From Bacillota bacterium (GTDB lineage: Bacteria; Bacillota; Bacilli; Bacillales; Cytobacillaceae): DNA of 11,313 nt. Positions 1 through 8,110 of the stretch are shown in pieces (position 1 is the first letter of the stretch; each line of letters opens with the position of its first letter). The position numbers and the translations under genes are program-made. The notes below the pieces were generated by a model. That model was not told where the DNA came from and made no database searches. It saw nothing but the letters and a program-made list of their open reading frames with translations. The stretch lies in the NCBI GenBank assembly GCA_030705745.1, contig JAUZPT010000054.1:1-11313 (forward strand), in the 5' to 3' direction.

Positions 1-1347
1 AAGCGCATTTTCCAAATCGACCGATGAAATCCATTCGCCACCGCTTTTGAGTAAATCTTGTGTTCGATCAACGAGTTTAATAATTCCTTCTTCATCGACG
101 GTTGCAACGTCTCCCGTATAAAGCCATCCGTCACGGAAAGCATCATTGGAGCGCTCGTCACGATAATATTCATCGGCAATCCATGGTCCGCGGAGCAGCA
201 GTTCACCCATTTCTGAACCGTCCCAGGCAACTTCGCCATTACCTCCGATTACTTTCATTTCCAAACCAGGAACAAGCAATCCTTGTTTCGAGCGAATGTC
301 GAGCATTTCTTCGACGTCAAGTTCTGTTTGATAGCTTTTTAATCGCGAAACCGTTGCGAGCGGTGCAGTTTCCGTCATTCCGTAGGCGTGCAGGAACGGA
401 ACGCCAAATTTCGTTTCAAACGATTTGATCATTCCACGCGGTGCAGCTGAACCACCGCACAAAATCGCCCTCAAAGATGACGTATCATAGTCACTCTTTT
501 CCAATTCGTTTAACAATCCAAGCCAAATCGTTGGAACGCCAGCAGTTATCGTCACTTTTTCTTTTTCGATAAAATCGGCCAACAGTTTGGGGGTGAATTG
601 CGGGCCCGGAAGGACCTGTGTTGATCCGAACCAGGTGGCGGCAAATGGCATTCCCCACGCATTCGCATGAAACATCGGGACGACTGGCATGCAAATATCG
701 TACTCAGAAATGGCTGCAGTATCGACCAAACCCAATGCATAGCTATGTAGAACTATCCCGCGATGCGAATAAACTACACCTTTTGGATTGCCCGTTGTTG
801 CTGAGGTGTAACACATCCCTGCCGGAGCATTTTCATCCAAATCGTCAACAAAAGAAAATAACGGGTCACCTTCCTCAAGCAATTTTTCATAGGAATAAAC
901 AGGTTCAAGACTTGTCGCTGGAAGTTCATCTTTATCGGTCATTATGATGAATGCCTCGACCGTTGTAAATTGATCCTTGACCTTTTCAACGAGCGGAAGC
1001 AAATCTTCGTCAATGAGGAGAACTTTATCTTCGGCATGGTTGACAACATAAACGATATGCTCTGACGAAAGCCGAATATTAACCGTATGCAGAACGGCTC
1101 CCATCCCTGGGGCGGCAAAATAAATTTCCAAATGGCGGTGATGGTTCCAGGCAAAGGTTCCGACTCGATCACCACGTTTTATACCCAATTTACCGAGTGC
1201 ACTTGCGAGCCTTCTCGTTCTTGTTCCGATTTCTTTGTAGGTAAATCGATGCACTCCATCAAGCGTCCTTGAAATCACCTGTTTTTTAGGGAAAAATCTT
1301 TCGGCTCGTTCCAAGAGCGAACCAACCGTGAGCGGTACATTCATCAT
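1..1347 (-). CDS. Acyl-CoA synthetase 3 (long-chain fatty-acid--CoA ligase type), 3' end outside window
   Basis: Reading the minus strand gives 449 uninterrupted codons from ATG at 1347 to the window edge; the last ~90 residues expected for this ~540-residue family are missing. It is an ANL-superfamily ligase that would adenylate a fatty acid with ATP and transfer it to CoA. Visible motifs are the phosphate-binding loop YTSATTGNPKG (residues 180-190), YGMTE (322-326), YTGD and, close to the edge, SGGEWISSVDLENAL. That last motif and the stretch PGMGAVLHTVNIRL resemble the Thermus thermophilus long-chain synthetase group rather than the other two ligases in this operon, which carry SGGEN. A ribosome binding site GAGGGG lies 9 nt before the ATG; a second in-frame ATG follows directly. 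It begins 19 nt after the CoA-transferase gene. The usual SGTTG loop reads SATTG here. Family is secure; chain-length preference is not visible. Confidence 0.93.
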   Translation of the reverse strand, partial: MMNVPLTVGSLLERAERFFPKKQVISRTLDGVHRFTYKEIGTRTRRLASALGKLGIKRGDRVGTFAWNHHRHLEIYFAAPGMGAVLHTVNIRLSSEHIVYVVNHAEDKVLLIDEDLLPLVEKVKDQFTTVEAFIIMTDKDELPATSLEPVYSYEKLLEEGDPLFSFVDDLDENAPAGMCYTSATTGNPKGVVYSHRGIVLHSYALGLVDTAAISEYDICMPVVPMFHANAWGMPFAATWFGSTQVLPGPQFTPKLLADFIEKEKVTITAGVPTIWLGLLNELEKSDYDTSSLRAILCGGSAAPRGMIKSFETKFGVPFLHAYGMTETAPLATVSRLKSYQTELDVEEMLDIRSKQGLLVPGLEMKVIGGNGEVAWDGSEMGELLLRGPWIADEYYRDERSNDAFRDGWLYTGDVATVDEEGIIKLVDRTQDLLKSGGEWISSVDLENAL

Positions 1348-1366
1348 TAGGCATAACCCCTCTACA

Positions 1367-2494
1367 CTAAATTATTCCTCGCTTTTTCCACATGGATATT
1401 TCCTCATCCGACACTCCGAGAAATTTCTTTAAAACGCTGTCCGTGTGTTCGCCTTTATACGGCGGCGGTGCTATTGTGAACATTTCAAAATCACTGTGCA
1501 TCTTCACTTGTCCATCATAAGCAACCGTCTTTTTTTCTAAAAAATAAGGAAAAGTTCTCAGCTCGCCAACCTCGAGCACAGGCGTTAGGCAGCAGTCCAC
1601 CTTAATGGAAAAGTCAACCCACTCCTGAAAGCTACGGCTTTTGAAAAGCTTTTTAACCTCAAAATATACAGGGTTATCTTCGATCGTTTTTGAAAAATGT
1701 GCCTCAATCCATTCCTCACGATTCACTCCGAAGCAAAAATTCCGCCAAAATTTAGGCTCGAGCGCAGCAAGGCTGACATAACGCCCGTCTAAGGTTTCAT
1801 AAATGACGTAGGAAATGATGCTTCCGTTCAATACAGAAATGCCGTTCGCTTCACCCGTTTCTTTTTCGACCAACAGATGATTACCAAGCATTGAGGCCAT
1901 CGCTTCGGTAATCGAAATCGAATGATAACTGCTTTTTCCATTTAAGGAGCGGCTTACAAGCCCTGCGAGGATCCTTTCATTCGCGGCCATTCCGCCGACA
2001 TAATCAGCCATTGTAATCGACGGATGGACGGGCCGTCCGTTTTCATCCTTAAATTGGGAAAGAACTCCGCTCAGCGCCATATAATTCAAATCATGGCTGC
2101 CAAGCTTGCTCATATCCCCCTGTTGCCCATAGCCTGAGATGGAACAATAAATGATATCCGGTTTCAAGGCTCGAACTTTTTCATAGCCGAGTCCGAGCTT
2201 CTCCATTACACCCGGGCGAAAGCTTTCCAAAACCACATCTGCTCCGGCAATCAGACGTAACGCGAGCTCACGTCCCTCATTTTCCTTTAAATTAATCGTG
2301 ATGCTCTTTTTCCCACGATTGTTCGCCAAAAAAACGAGGCCCTTTCCATCTTTTTGAGGTCCGGTACTCCGTGAAGGATCACCGGACAACGGTTCAATTT
2401 TTATTACTTCTGCACCCATTTCTGCCAGTCTTAATGTCGCGAACGGCCCTGGAAGGTAATTGCTAAAATCAATGATTACTATCCCCGACAGCAT
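1367..2494 (-). CDS. CaiB/BaiF family III CoA-transferase, alpha-methylacyl-CoA racemase-like
   Basis: This 375-residue protein belongs to the CaiB/BaiF family, whose members either move CoA between carboxylic acids or epimerise 2-methylacyl-CoAs. The N-terminus (IIDFSNYLPGPFATLRLAEMGAEVIKIE, split here as IIDFSNYLPGPF then LAEMGAEVIKIE) is the family's Rossmann-like CoA-binding start. NNRGKKSITINLK, LESFRPGVMEKLGLGYE and SISGYGQQG follow in the expected order. The SHDLNYMALSGVLS and TMADYVGG segments place a His at 134 and an Asp at 164, matching the His/Asp acid-base pair of alpha-methylacyl-CoA racemases, so racemase is favoured over transferase. The start chosen is ATG 2494, one base after the TAA of synthetase 2, with AAGGG 11 nt upstream and likely translational coupling. 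An in-frame start at 2524 would overlap the previous gene and add ten atypical residues. Substrate is inferred only from context. Confidence 0.88.
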   Translation of the reverse strand: MLSGIVIIDFSNYLPGPFATLRLAEMGAEVIKIEPLSGDPSRSTGPQKDGKGLVFLANNRGKKSITINLKENEGRELALRLIAGADVVLESFRPGVMEKLGLGYEKVRALKPDIIYCSISGYGQQGDMSKLGSHDLNYMALSGVLSQFKDENGRPVHPSITMADYVGGMAANERILAGLVSRSLNGKSSYHSISITEAMASMLGNHLLVEKETGEANGISVLNGSIISYVIYETLDGRYVSLAALEPKFWRNFCFGVNREEWIEAHFSKTIEDNPVYFEVKKLFKSRSFQEWVDFSIKVDCCLTPVLEVGELRTFPYFLEKKTVAYDGQVKMHSDFEMFTIAPPPYKGEHTDSVLKKFLGVSDEEISMWKKRGII

Positions 2495-2495
2495 C

Positions 2496-4082
2496 TTACA
2501 GCGAACCCTTGCCCGATGAAGCACCTGGTGTAAACAATTCCTCCAGCTGCTTTCTTAGCATGAATTTTTGGATTTTGCCGCTCGCATTGCGTGGAAGTGT
2601 ATCGCAAAATACATACTTCCTAGGGCGCTTATATCTGGCCAGTTCCTCACTGTTTATACACCATTCATCCAGTTCCTCTTCCGTTACAGAAGGATCTTTC
2701 TTCACGACAAAAGCCGTGACTGTTTCTCCCCAGCGATCGTCAGGCTGGCCTACGATCGCAGCGTCGAGAACTCCTTGATGCGCGTGCAAAACATCTTCCA
2801 CTTCGCGCGGATAAATATTTTCACCGCCGCTAATTATCATGTCATCAACACGGTCCTTGACCCATAAATAACCGTCTTCATCAAGGTAGCCAATGTCACC
2901 CGAATGGTACCATCCCTTGTAAAGCGCCTTTTCATTCGCTTCGTCGCGCTGAAAATATCCGGCCATCATGGATGGTCCCTGGACGATGATTTCCCCGGTT
3001 TCCCCGGTTGGCATAATATCATTCGGATCGGACGGCCCATCTTCATTCGGGCGAACAATGCGGACTTCATGGTTTAAACACGCCTGGCCAGCGGAACCGG
3101 CCTTTGTAAGCTGGTCTTTTTCCGACAAAAAGGTGATTGCCGGACCCATTTCGGTCATACCGTATGCCTGAACGAGCGAAATCCCCAATTGATCGTGGCA
3201 GGCACGGACAAGAGCAGGTGCCATTGGTGCCGCTCCATACAAACCGAGCTTTAAGCTTTTCAACTTATAGGTGTTCAAATCCTCTTGAAGCAGCATATTC
3301 CACATCGTTGGTGCCGCAAACAATTTAGTGATTTTCTCATTTTGTATAAGCTCCAGTACTTTTTTCGGATTGAATTGGTGAAGAATAACGTTTTTAGCTC
3401 CTACATGGACGCGCGGAAGAAATGCACAATGCAGTTCGGCGCAATGAAACATCGGCGCCGTAACGAGCCCAACATCACTCGCTTCACGCTTCGTAGCACC
3501 GATCACAACCAAGCTCTGCTCAACGATATTCCGGTGCGTGTGGAGAACACCTTTTGGCCTTCCGGTCGTTCCGCTTGTGTACATGATCGCGTATAAATCA
3601 TTTTCATCGACTGCCACATTGATTTCGTGATCTGGTGCTGCATCTACCTTTTCCTGGTAGCTTGCCGCGAAGGCGGGGACGTCTTCATCAATAAACCAGA
3701 AAGTTGTATGCGGGAAACGATTTTCAATTCCTGCAATGGCAGGCTCAAGTGCTTTTTCAAAAAGAACAACCTTTGGCGTCGCATCGTTTAAAATATAGGC
3801 AACTTCTTCAGCCATCAGCCGAAAATTAATCGGATTAAATACAGCACCAATTTTTGCACATGCAAAGAAGGCGGTCGCGAGCTCTCCGGTATTGAATAAA
3901 AAGGTTGAAACGCGGTCGCCTTTTTTCACACCTTCATTTACAAGCGCATGGGCAAGCCGGTTAATTTGCTTGCTCCACTCGCGGTAACTCCAGCGAACAT
4001 TTTTTCGAACATCGTGAATCGCTTCTTTATTCGGGGACTTTTGCACCGTCAAATCAAAAATTTTCCCAATCGTTACTCCCAT
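2496..4082 (-). CDS. Acyl-CoA synthetase 2 (AMP-forming, ANL superfamily)
   Basis: This cytosolic ligase of 528 residues would activate a carboxylic acid to its CoA thioester through an acyl-adenylate. The full motif set is present: loop YTSGTTGRPKG (168-178), APMFHCAELH, YGAAPM, YGMTE (307-311), HSGD (393-396), SGGENIYPREVE (418 on) and the catalytic lysine in PRNASGK (Lys503). It resembles medium-chain or general fatty-acyl synthetases, and is a clear paralogue of synthetase 1. The start is ATG 4082, preceded by GGGAGAGG at optimal distance; the open frame continues upstream to 4196 but that part would lie inside the thiolase gene and has no family similarity. It begins 19 nt after the thiolase stop and ends one base before the racemase-like gene. 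Substrate cannot be read from the sequence. Confidence 0.93.
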   Translation of the reverse strand: MGVTIGKIFDLTVQKSPNKEAIHDVRKNVRWSYREWSKQINRLAHALVNEGVKKGDRVSTFLFNTGELATAFFACAKIGAVFNPINFRLMAEEVAYILNDATPKVVLFEKALEPAIAGIENRFPHTTFWFIDEDVPAFAASYQEKVDAAPDHEINVAVDENDLYAIMYTSGTTGRPKGVLHTHRNIVEQSLVVIGATKREASDVGLVTAPMFHCAELHCAFLPRVHVGAKNVILHQFNPKKVLELIQNEKITKLFAAPTMWNMLLQEDLNTYKLKSLKLGLYGAAPMAPALVRACHDQLGISLVQAYGMTEMGPAITFLSEKDQLTKAGSAGQACLNHEVRIVRPNEDGPSDPNDIMPTGETGEIIVQGPSMMAGYFQRDEANEKALYKGWYHSGDIGYLDEDGYLWVKDRVDDMIISGGENIYPREVEDVLHAHQGVLDAAIVGQPDDRWGETVTAFVVKKDPSVTEEELDEWCINSEELARYKRPRKYVFCDTLPRNASGKIQKFMLRKQLEELFTPGASSGKGSL

Positions 4083-4101
4083 CCTGAATCCTCTCCCTTC
4101 A

Positions 4102-5253
4102 TTAGTCGAGCCGTTCAATGATTGTCGCATTCGCCATTCCATGGCCTTCACACATCGTTTGCAGCCCATAACGGCCGCCGGTTCTCTCCAGCTCATGCAT
4201 CATCGAAACCATCAGCCGCGCACCGCTTCCCCCGAGAGGATGGCCTAATGCAATCGCACCGCCATTTGGATTCAACTTTTCCGGATTGGCTCCCGTTTCC
4301 TTCAGCCAGGCCATCGGGACAGGTGCAAATGCCTCATTCACTTCAAACACATCAATCTGGTCAATTGACAGTCCTGATTTCTCCAACGCCTTTTCTGTTG
4401 CAGGAATCGGTCCTGTCAGCATAAGCGTCGGATCGGAACCGACAACAACGCGAGTGTGGACAAGGAAACGTGGCTTTAACCCTAGTTCCTCCGCCTTCGA
4501 CCGGCTCATGAGCAAGAGCATGGCCGCTCCATCGCTAATTTGACTTGAATTTCCCGCGTGAATCACACCGTTTTCTGTAAAAGCAGGCTTCAAGGCTCCC
4601 AGTGCTTCCAGTGATGTCCCTCTTCTCGGTCCTGCATCCTCCTTCAATTCAGCCATGCTCCCATCTGGCAATTGGACTGCAACCGGGAACGTCTCTTTTA
4701 AAAAATAACCCTCCTCCTGTGCTCGCAATGCTTTTTGGTGGCTTTCAAGCGCAAATTGATCGAGTTGCTCTCTTGAAAACCCATATTTTTCGGCAATTCT
4801 CTCCGCGGACAAACCTTGATGGATGACTTCAAACTGTTTTTTTAGTTCATCACTATGCTTTGCTCCTTGATAATTCGAACCCATAGGGACCCTTGACATA
4901 TTTTCGACACCGCCGGCAATCACGATATCCATGTCCCCTGCCAAAATAGCCTGTGATGCAAAATGGACTGCCTGCTGGCTTGAACCGCATTGGCGGTCAA
5001 TCGTCGTTCCCGGAACTTCAATCGGAAAACCGGCAATTAATGCCGACACCCGGGCGATATCCCCTGCCTGTTCACTCGATTGTGTGACACACCCCAAAAT
5101 AACGTCCTCCACCAACGCAGGATCAATTCCTGCGCGGTTCACCAATTCCTTTAATGTAAGCGCCGCCAAATCATCCGGACGAATATCCTTCAACGTTCCG
5201 TTTCTTCGTCCTACTGGTGTGCGTACTCCTTCTACAATCACAACTTCACGCAT
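4102..5253 (-). CDS. Acetyl-CoA C-acyltransferase (beta-ketothiolase)
   Basis: A 383-residue thiolase that would cleave 3-ketoacyl-CoA with CoA to give acetyl-CoA (or propionyl-CoA from a 2-methyl substrate) and a shortened acyl-CoA, the last step of a beta-oxidation turn. The nucleophilic cysteine is in DRQCGSSQQAVHFA (Cys89); NEAFA (306-310), GHPLGGSGAR (His338) and the second catalytic cysteine in CEGHG (Cys368) are all in place, so the enzyme should be active. Length is close to the usual ~390. The C-terminal CEGHGMANATIIERL keeps the C-x-G-x-G pattern but differs from the common CIGGGQG. ATG 5253 follows a GGGAGAG site at about 7 nt. Position right after an acyl-CoA dehydrogenase argues for degradation rather than a biosynthetic acetoacetyl-CoA thiolase. 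Confidence 0.95.
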   Translation of the reverse strand: MREVVIVEGVRTPVGRRNGTLKDIRPDDLAALTLKELVNRAGIDPALVEDVILGCVTQSSEQAGDIARVSALIAGFPIEVPGTTIDRQCGSSQQAVHFASQAILAGDMDIVIAGGVENMSRVPMGSNYQGAKHSDELKKQFEVIHQGLSAERIAEKYGFSREQLDQFALESHQKALRAQEEGYFLKETFPVAVQLPDGSMAELKEDAGPRRGTSLEALGALKPAFTENGVIHAGNSSQISDGAAMLLLMSRSKAEELGLKPRFLVHTRVVVGSDPTLMLTGPIPATEKALEKSGLSIDQIDVFEVNEAFAPVPMAWLKETGANPEKLNPNGGAIALGHPLGGSGARLMVSMMHELERTGGRYGLQTMCEGHGMANATIIERLD

Positions 5254-5279
5254 AAGATCTCTCCCTTTTTATCAAAAAA

Positions 5280-6425
5280 TTACAATCCTAAATTCTTGGC
5301 AATTATCGTTTTCATAATTTCATTGGTTCCTGCATAAATGCTCGCAACCGGGATATCACGGTATCGTCTTGCAATCTCGTATTCTTCCATATATCCATAG
5401 CCACCGTGTAGCTGCATGCATTCCGCCGCCATTTTCTTCGCTATATCCGTCAGCTTCCATTTCGCCATCGATACCTTTGTCACAACATTTTCTTTCGCCA
5501 TATGCGAAGCAATCAAAGAATCGAGGAACGCACGGCCCATTTCAATGTCCGTTGCCATTTCTGCCAGTTTAAATTGCGTGTTTTGAAACTGTGAAATCGG
5601 CCGGCCGAATGCTTCACGGCTTTTAACATATTCCATTGTCAGCCTAAACATTTCCTCTGATGCAATCTGCGCAGCAATCGCGACAATTAGGCGCTCCTGC
5701 TGCAATTTTTCCATTAAATACACAAACCCATTGCCCTCTTCTCCAAGCAAATTCTCCTTCGGAACACGGCAATCTTCAAAAATGAGTTCTGCTGTATCCT
5801 GGCAATGCAAACCAACCTTATTCAGTTTTCGGCCGCGGCTAAAACCTGGAGAATCCCTTTCAATCATAAGCAAACTGACTCCTTTATGCTTCGGTTTCGC
5901 TTTCAGATCGGTTTTGCAGGCCACAATAATGAGATCGGATTGAATCCCGTTCGTAATAAACGTTTTTTGTCCGTTTACAATATAGTGATCTCCCTCCAGC
6001 ATTGCAGTCGTAGAAATATTGGCAAGGTCCGATCCTGTGCCAGGCTCGGTCATGGCAATCGCAGTAATCGTTTCGCCCGTCACACAGCGTGGAAGCCAGC
6101 GCTGTTTCTGGTCTTCCGTACCATAGGCCGTTATGTACGGTACGACAATATCATTGTGAAGGCCGATACCCACCATGCCGGAGCCAACTCTCTCCAGTTC
6201 TTCGTTGATAATAACGGAAAATCCCCAATCCACACCGCTTCCTCCGTATTTTTCATCCACATCCGGGCATAGGAACCCTTGCTCTCCCATCTTTGTCCAG
6301 AGTGATCGCGGAATCATTCGATCCTCTTCCCACTGCTCATAAAAAGGATATGCCTCTTTTTCCAAAAATTTTCGAAATGATTTTCGAAACATATGATGCT
6401 CTTCATTTAAGTATGGATGCTTCAT
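5280..6425 (-). CDS. Acyl-CoA dehydrogenase, long-chain (LCAD)-like
   Basis: A 381-residue FAD enzyme of the acyl-CoA dehydrogenase family that introduces the 2,3-double bond, passing electrons to ETF. Signature segments are AMTEPGTGSDLANI (124 on), VNGQKTFITNG (150-160), the helical C-terminal domain with SREAFGRPISQFQ (269-281), QLHGGYGYMEEYE, and IYAGTNEIMK near the end. The position where MCAD/SCAD enzymes carry the catalytic Glu (YEGT) is Ala365 here. Instead a Glu is present in LQQERL (Glu244), which is where long-chain and isovaleryl-CoA dehydrogenases place the base. This supports an LCAD or branched-chain type and an active enzyme. ATG 6425 has a strong GGGAGAGGG site. The 75-nt gap before it holds a cre-like sequence. 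Gene order suggests work with the flanking ligases and thiolase. Confidence 0.94.
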   Translation of the reverse strand: MKHPYLNEEHHMFRKSFRKFLEKEAYPFYEQWEEDRMIPRSLWTKMGEQGFLCPDVDEKYGGSGVDWGFSVIINEELERVGSGMVGIGLHNDIVVPYITAYGTEDQKQRWLPRCVTGETITAIAMTEPGTGSDLANISTTAMLEGDHYIVNGQKTFITNGIQSDLIIVACKTDLKAKPKHKGVSLLMIERDSPGFSRGRKLNKVGLHCQDTAELIFEDCRVPKENLLGEEGNGFVYLMEKLQQERLIVAIAAQIASEEMFRLTMEYVKSREAFGRPISQFQNTQFKLAEMATDIEMGRAFLDSLIASHMAKENVVTKVSMAKWKLTDIAKKMAAECMQLHGGYGYMEEYEIARRYRDIPVASIYAGTNEIMKTIIAKNLGL

Positions 6426-6439
6426 TCTGCCCTCTCCCT

Positions 6440-6453
6440 TATAAACGCTTACT
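6440..6453 (-). promoter_or_regulatory. Candidate cre site (CcpA operator) inside the operon
   Basis: The minus-strand sequence AGTAAGCGTTTATA matches the Bacillus cre consensus TGWAANCGNTNWCA at 9 of 11 fixed positions, including the central CG. It sits in the longest intergenic gap of the operon, directly before the ribosome site of the acyl-CoA dehydrogenase, where CcpA could act as a road-block. The two mismatches and the lack of other support keep confidence moderate to low. Confidence 0.4.
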
Positions 6454-6500
6454 TCCTGTTCTTAATTAACCCTGCGTTATTTTTATAAAAGCGTTCTATC

Positions 6501-8024
6501 CTATACGATTTTTTCATTCATTTTTTGACGAAGCTGGTATTTAAGAATTTTTCCTGAGGCATTTCTCGGAAGCTGCGCCTCAATGAAGATCCTTCGTGGA
6601 ACTTTATAGCCGGCAAGCTTTTGGCGACAAAAACCACGTAATTCCAGTTCGTCTATTACACAGCCTTCCTTCGGGACGATCACCGCACAAACCGCTTCGC
6701 CCCAAACCTCATCGGGGAGACCGATAATGGCCACATCAAGTACAGCCGGATGCTCAAATAAAACGCCTTCCACCTCGGCTGAATAGACATTTTCCCCGCC
6801 GGAAATAATCATGTCTTTTTTTCGATCGACAATCGTTATATAGCCTTTTTCATCAATCGTGGCCAAATCGCCTGTATAAAGCCAGCCGTTCTTCACCGCT
6901 TTGCTCGTTTCTTCGGGCTTGTTGTAATAGCTCTTCATAATCGTATCGCTTCGTAAAATAAATTCTCCGACAGCACCTGGCGCGATGTCGATTCCTTCTT
7001 CAGTCACGACACGTGCTTCTGTCAGAAACCCGGCCTTGCCGCTTTTTCCAAAATGATGCCTGTGTCCGGTAGGATCGAGCAAAATTCCGCCAGGTCCAGC
7101 TTCTGTCAAACCGCATAAATTATAAAACTGATCGGTTTTAAAGAGCTCGAGACTTTTCCGCACCAGCTCCGGTGCCATCGGTGCAGCACCATACCCGCAT
7201 CGTCGAATGGAAGACAGATCATAATCAGCCGCATTCGGCACCTGCAACAAAAAATTGTACATGGCCGGAACGGCGAATAGATGTGTAATTTTGTGCTCCT
7301 GTATCGCCTGGAGCGTTTTAACCGGATGGAAATCTCGATGGATATAGTGCTGTCCACCCAAAACCACACCCGCAATCAGAAATAAATTTAATTGTGCCGA
7401 ATGAAATAAGGGTGCCAAGTGCAAGTATCGTTCATCGGCCTTCAATCCCATATTGACGATCATCGTCAGGCTGACCTTGAATATCCGGTCATGATCAAAC
7501 AGTGCCCCTTTTGGCCTGCCAGTTGTCCCGGATGTATAAAGAATTTCCAGGTCGTCCTGCTCCGACACCTCAATATCAGGTTCATCGTCGATGTCAGCTA
7601 AAGCTTCTTGGTATGATCTGTTTTCCGCCTGCTTCGGTGCATCGACGACAATGACTTCCTGAATGTTCGTCCCTTTTTTTGCTGCAGCCACTGTTTCTTC
7701 AAATTCAGCATCACAAATGACCAGCACAGTATCAGACTGATCAAAGATATAATGGACTTCGGACGGTGTAAGCCTAAAGTTGACCGGTACTGCAACTGCG
7801 CCAATTTTTGCAGCGGCAAAAAAAGAAAACACAAAGTAATCCGAGTTTTTCATCATGAATGCAATTTTCTCGCCTTTATGCACACCCAAATTCAGCAATC
7901 CGTTTGCAAGCCTGTTGACTTCCCTATTAAATTGGCCATACGTATACGCTCGACCCTCGCACTCGATCGCTAAACGATGAGGAAATTTCCTCGCATTCCT
8001 TGATAAATGATCGCCAATATTCAT
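6501..8024 (-). CDS. Acyl-CoA synthetase 1 (AMP-forming, ANL superfamily), first gene of the operon
   Basis: A 507-residue AMP-forming ligase, first gene behind the sigma-54 promoter. Motifs, numbered from ATG 8024: loop YTSGTTGRPKG (163-173), LAPLFHSAQLN, YGAAPM, CGLTEAGPGG (304 on), YTGD (383-386), DRKKDMIISGGENVYSAEVE, and the catalytic lysine in PRNASGK (Lys492). The common YGLTE/YGMTE tyrosine is replaced by Cys. The start is set by GGAGGGG seven bases before ATG 8024; the frame stays open to 8081 but those 19 residues overlap the promoter and lack a ribosome site. The protein is a paralogue of synthetase 2 and more distant from synthetase 3. The acid it activates is unknown; context suggests a fatty or branched-chain acid. 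Confidence 0.93.
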   Translation of the reverse strand: MNIGDHLSRNARKFPHRLAIECEGRAYTYGQFNREVNRLANGLLNLGVHKGEKIAFMMKNSDYFVFSFFAAAKIGAVAVPVNFRLTPSEVHYIFDQSDTVLVICDAEFEETVAAAKKGTNIQEVIVVDAPKQAENRSYQEALADIDDEPDIEVSEQDDLEILYTSGTTGRPKGALFDHDRIFKVSLTMIVNMGLKADERYLHLAPLFHSAQLNLFLIAGVVLGGQHYIHRDFHPVKTLQAIQEHKITHLFAVPAMYNFLLQVPNAADYDLSSIRRCGYGAAPMAPELVRKSLELFKTDQFYNLCGLTEAGPGGILLDPTGHRHHFGKSGKAGFLTEARVVTEEGIDIAPGAVGEFILRSDTIMKSYYNKPEETSKAVKNGWLYTGDLATIDEKGYITIVDRKKDMIISGGENVYSAEVEGVLFEHPAVLDVAIIGLPDEVWGEAVCAVIVPKEGCVIDELELRGFCRQKLAGYKVPRRIFIEAQLPRNASGKILKYQLRQKMNEKIV

Positions 8025-8064
8025 GACTCTTCCCCTCCATAATAACAGGTTTTCCATTATTTGA

Positions 8065-8081
8065 TGCAATAATCGTGCCAA
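8065..8081 (-). promoter_or_regulatory. Sigma-54 (SigL) -24/-12 promoter of the fatty-acid operon
   Basis: The minus strand reads TTGGCACGATTATTGCA, an essentially perfect fit to the sigma-54 consensus TGGCACG-N4-TTGCW. The invariant GG (8079-8078) and GC (8067-8066) are separated by exactly 10 nt. The predicted transcription start near 8054 gives a 5' leader of about 30 nt ending in the GGAGGGG ribosome site of synthetase 1. Such promoters need an AAA+ enhancer-binding activator, which is not visible as a complete gene in this window. Confidence 0.88.
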
Positions 8082-8110
8082 TATTCCAAAAATTTTAAAA
8101 GATCCCTTAG

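Noticed and set aside
102..1272. Overlapping plus- and minus-strand frames of 60-110 codons in the region of synthetase 3.
   Set aside because: The minus-strand frame ending at 1347 is open across the whole stretch and carries a complete set of ligase motifs; the others are shadows.
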